From NCBI GenBank assembly GCA_036508635.1, contig DATCGY010000068.1:1-8303 (forward strand): DNA of 8,303 bases, read 5' to 3'. Both the position numbers and the translations under genes were made by a program. The DNA comes from FEN-727 sp036508635. GTDB taxonomy: Bacteria; Actinomycetota; Geothermincolia; Fen-727; Anoxymicrobiaceae. The notes beneath the pieces were generated by a model. It had not been told where the DNA came from and did no database searches. It saw only the letters and a program-made list of their open reading frames with translations. Shown piece after piece: positions 7,177 through 8,303 of this stretch (its first letter is position 1; the number at the start of each line of letters is the position of its first letter).

Positions 7177-7674
7177 CTACACGTATAGCCCCGAGCCCAG
7201 GAACCAGTTGTCGTCGACCTTCTTCACGTAGATCAGTTTCTTCTGCTGCTGCTTGGTGATGGGGTTCGGGAACATGCAGGTCATCCAGCCGCTGCCTTTT
7301 GTCTTCGCGAGGTTGGCCGCTTCCTGGACCGCCATCACGCCGTTGGGGTCTTTGTAGCCGATGATGTTCTTGCCGACCAGGGTAGAGTCGCCACCATGAG
7401 AGATGACTGTGCCGCCGAAGTCGTATGCGTAGATATACAGCTCGCCTTTCACGAACGGCCCGTTCGGGTTCATGAACTCCTTGAGGGCCTTCTCTTTGCC
7501 ATTGGCCTGAACGTAGTCGTAGGCTTTCTCGACCAGGTTCTGCACGTCGTGCTTCGTGTAGCTGGCGGTGGTTTGCTCGCTGCCGCAGCCGGGGAGCAGC
7601 ACAGCAACTATGGCAACCAGCATTGTAACCAAGGTCAGAGTAACGCATTTCTTCATTACACCCGCATAAATCAT
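7177..7674 (-). CDS. Cache-domain lipoprotein (single Cache, ligand-sensing)
   Basis: This 165-residue (159 from the second Met) product has a lipoprotein signal: basic KK, a hydrophobic core (about 11-27) and lipobox LPGC with Cys30. The mature part (about 39-165) is a single Cache domain, with recognisable KALKEFMNPNGPFVKGELYI, AYDFGGTVISH, LVGKNIIGYKD and a closing KKVDDNWFLGSGLYV. Cache domains bind small extracellular ligands such as carboxylates or amines. Here there is no transmembrane helix to pass the signal on, so it would be lipid-anchored outside the membrane. The gene precedes the kinase. The ATG at 7674 overlaps the upstream stop as ATGA, but the Met at residue 7 (7656) gives a more usual MKKC signal peptide; neither has a strong Shine-Dalgarno. 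Family is confident; ligand and partner are unknown. Confidence 0.88.
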   Translation of the reverse strand: MIYAGVMKKCVTLTLVTMLVAIVAVLLPGCGSEQTTASYTKHDVQNLVEKAYDYVQANGKEKALKEFMNPNGPFVKGELYIYAYDFGGTVISHGGDSTLVGKNIIGYKDPNGVMAVQEAANLAKTKGSGWMTCMFPNPITKQQQKKLIYVKKVDDNWFLGSGLYV

Positions 7675-8063
7675 ATGAAGGGGTACTTGCGCATCAGCCG
7701 TTCGAACAATGACTTGGCGGTCGCGTCGGGTTCTTCTCCCAACCAGTAGAGGACTTCCGGCCAGACGTCCTCAAAAGGATCCGGGCGCGATCGCCAGTAC
7801 CTGGGGGTATCTTTGGCTTTGCGATGCGTCGGTCGGGCTTCTCCCTCCTTCCAGAGACGGGGTAGCTGCGCCAGAAACTCATCGAGGTCTCGTCCGGGAC
7901 GAGTCGTATATCCCGGAGATGCCATGGCGGCAAGAGCAGCCTGGGTATCACGAATCCCGTGCAGAAGGACGAGAGGGTCAAGTCGAGGGAGCTCTTCTCT
8001 CAAGGCCTCCTTATCTTCGCCTGAGCCGCCAGGGTGCTCCAGAAGGCGGTCCGCCGGGGTCAT
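7671..8063 (-). pseudogene. Transposase-related fragment, truncated
   Basis: From about residue 28 the 130-residue frame shows LDPLVLLHGIRDTQAALAAM, then DLDEFLAQLPRLWKEGEARPTHRK, and RYWRSRPDPFEDVWPEVLYW followed by ATAKSLFERL. From memory, this pattern occurs near the C-terminus of bacterial transposase/integrase-type proteins, where it continues after YPG into a QLRTLQRRVKEWR-like tail. Here it ends at KYPFI, so the tail is missing, and no DDE catalytic core lies upstream. The first ~27 residues overlap another gene's start in a different frame, so the ATG at 8063 is probably not native. Its stop overlaps the Cache gene start as ATGA. I judge it a dead mobile-element remnant; the exact IS family is not assigned. 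Confidence 0.6.
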
Positions 8064-8178
8064 CGGTTTTGACCCATATATTGAACAATGCCCAGGAGCT
8101 ACATCCTATTCCCAGGACCACAAATCCCAGGAATAGGATAGTAACCAGCTTGCCCCATAATGGTTTTACTTTATGCAT
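8011..8178 (-). pseudogene. N-terminus of a small membrane protein, broken by the transposase fragment
   Basis: ATG 8178-8176 opens a 55-codon frame ending at TAA 8013-8011. It begins with basic residues (HKVK, GK), has one membrane segment (about 11-25), a Cys at 26 (GIGCSS) and then SWALFNIWVKTDD. After about residue 40 it becomes Gly/Pro/Arg-rich and overlaps the transposase fragment in another frame, so the native gene likely continued but was cut near 8000-8060. The ATG overlaps the stop of the LPATA-anchored protein by 8 nt (ATGCATAA), so the two belonged to one operon. A sortase or a partner membrane protein is possible by context only; no catalytic domain survives. Confidence 0.45.
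8103..8139. repeat. 10-bp perfect inverted repeat with 17-nt spacer
   Basis: ATCCTATTCC at 8103-8112 is exactly complementary to GGAATAGGAT at 8130-8139. CCCAGGA also occurs three times nearby (8091, 8111, 8126). The repeat lies inside the membrane-segment codons of the small membrane protein, where Leu/Gly/Ile repetition may explain it, so a function is not implied. Confidence 0.5.
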
Positions 8179-8303
8179 ACCGCTTTCTGTTTCTCAGGAG
8201 GCCTACGGCTCCGACCAGCGTTATGACAACACCCGCGAGGAGGATGTCGTACCAGGGTGAGGCAGTCGCCGGAAGCACTCCACCTGTTTTAGTCGATGCC
8301 AGC
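8171..8303 (-). CDS. C-terminal end of an LPxTG-like cell-wall-anchored surface protein (partial)
   Basis: The last 43 codons are visible; the gene enters from beyond the right edge and stops at TAA 8173-8171. They encode a Ser/Thr/Gly linker, LPATA (a variant of the LPxTG sortase motif), a hydrophobic segment (about 18-35, DILLAGVVITLVGAVGLL) and a basic tail RNRKRYA. This order is the standard cell-wall sorting signal of Gram-positive surface proteins, in which sortase cleaves in the motif and links the protein to the wall. Ala in place of the final Gly is unusual but reported in some sortase substrates. The next gene starts within its last codons, suggesting an operon. The surface function is not visible. 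Confidence 0.7.
   Translation of the reverse strand, partial: LASTKTGGVLPATASPWYDILLAGVVITLVGAVGLLRNRKRYA

Noticed and set aside
8103..8139. Inverted repeat as the end of an insertion sequence or an operator
   Set aside because: It lies within membrane-segment codons, has no flanking target duplication and no second copy in the window.

Overview
The window is GC-rich over most of its length and probably comes from a Gram-positive-type, high-GC bacterium, perhaps an uncultured actinobacterial lineage. The evidence is a C-terminal sortase-type anchor (LPATA, hydrophobic stretch, basic tail), several lipoprotein signal peptides, strong Shine-Dalgarno sites and two well-supported TTG starts. The lineage is inference; no marker gene is present.

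The core (about 679-7674, all minus strand) reads as one operon in the order Cache-domain lipoprotein, soluble PAS histidine kinase, receiver-only response regulator, membrane-anchored HEAT-repeat protein, and a 1238-residue membrane protein joining a GT2 polysaccharide synthase to an extracytoplasmic glycoside-hydrolase-like domain. The kinase and regulator genes overlap by 8 nt. The HEAT gene and the synthase gene are in the same frame, separated only by TGA-GAG before a TTG start. The likely logic is sensing, phosphorelay, then control of a surface polysaccharide synthase. No PilZ domain is visible in the synthase and the regulator has no output domain, so the HEAT protein is the natural candidate for linking the phosphorelay to the synthase. 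That link is inference.

The left end (1-609, plus strand) is a mosaic of gene pieces: an AT-rich leader and the first part of a lipoprotein; a very short ORF behind two strong Shine-Dalgarno sites; and the last ~67 codons of a 3-hydroxyacyl-CoA dehydrogenase carrying a frameshift. Base composition changes from AT-rich to GC-rich at about 405. These pieces end tail-to-tail against the synthase gene.

The right end (7671-8303, minus strand) also shows breakage. A partial LPATA-anchored surface protein overlaps the start of a small membrane protein, whose frame breaks up inside a fragment related to a transposase. The transposase fragment stops in an ATGA overlap with the Cache lipoprotein gene. 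Intact signalling/polysaccharide genes are therefore flanked on both sides by truncated genes and a mobile-element remnant, as expected for an accessory or rearranged region.
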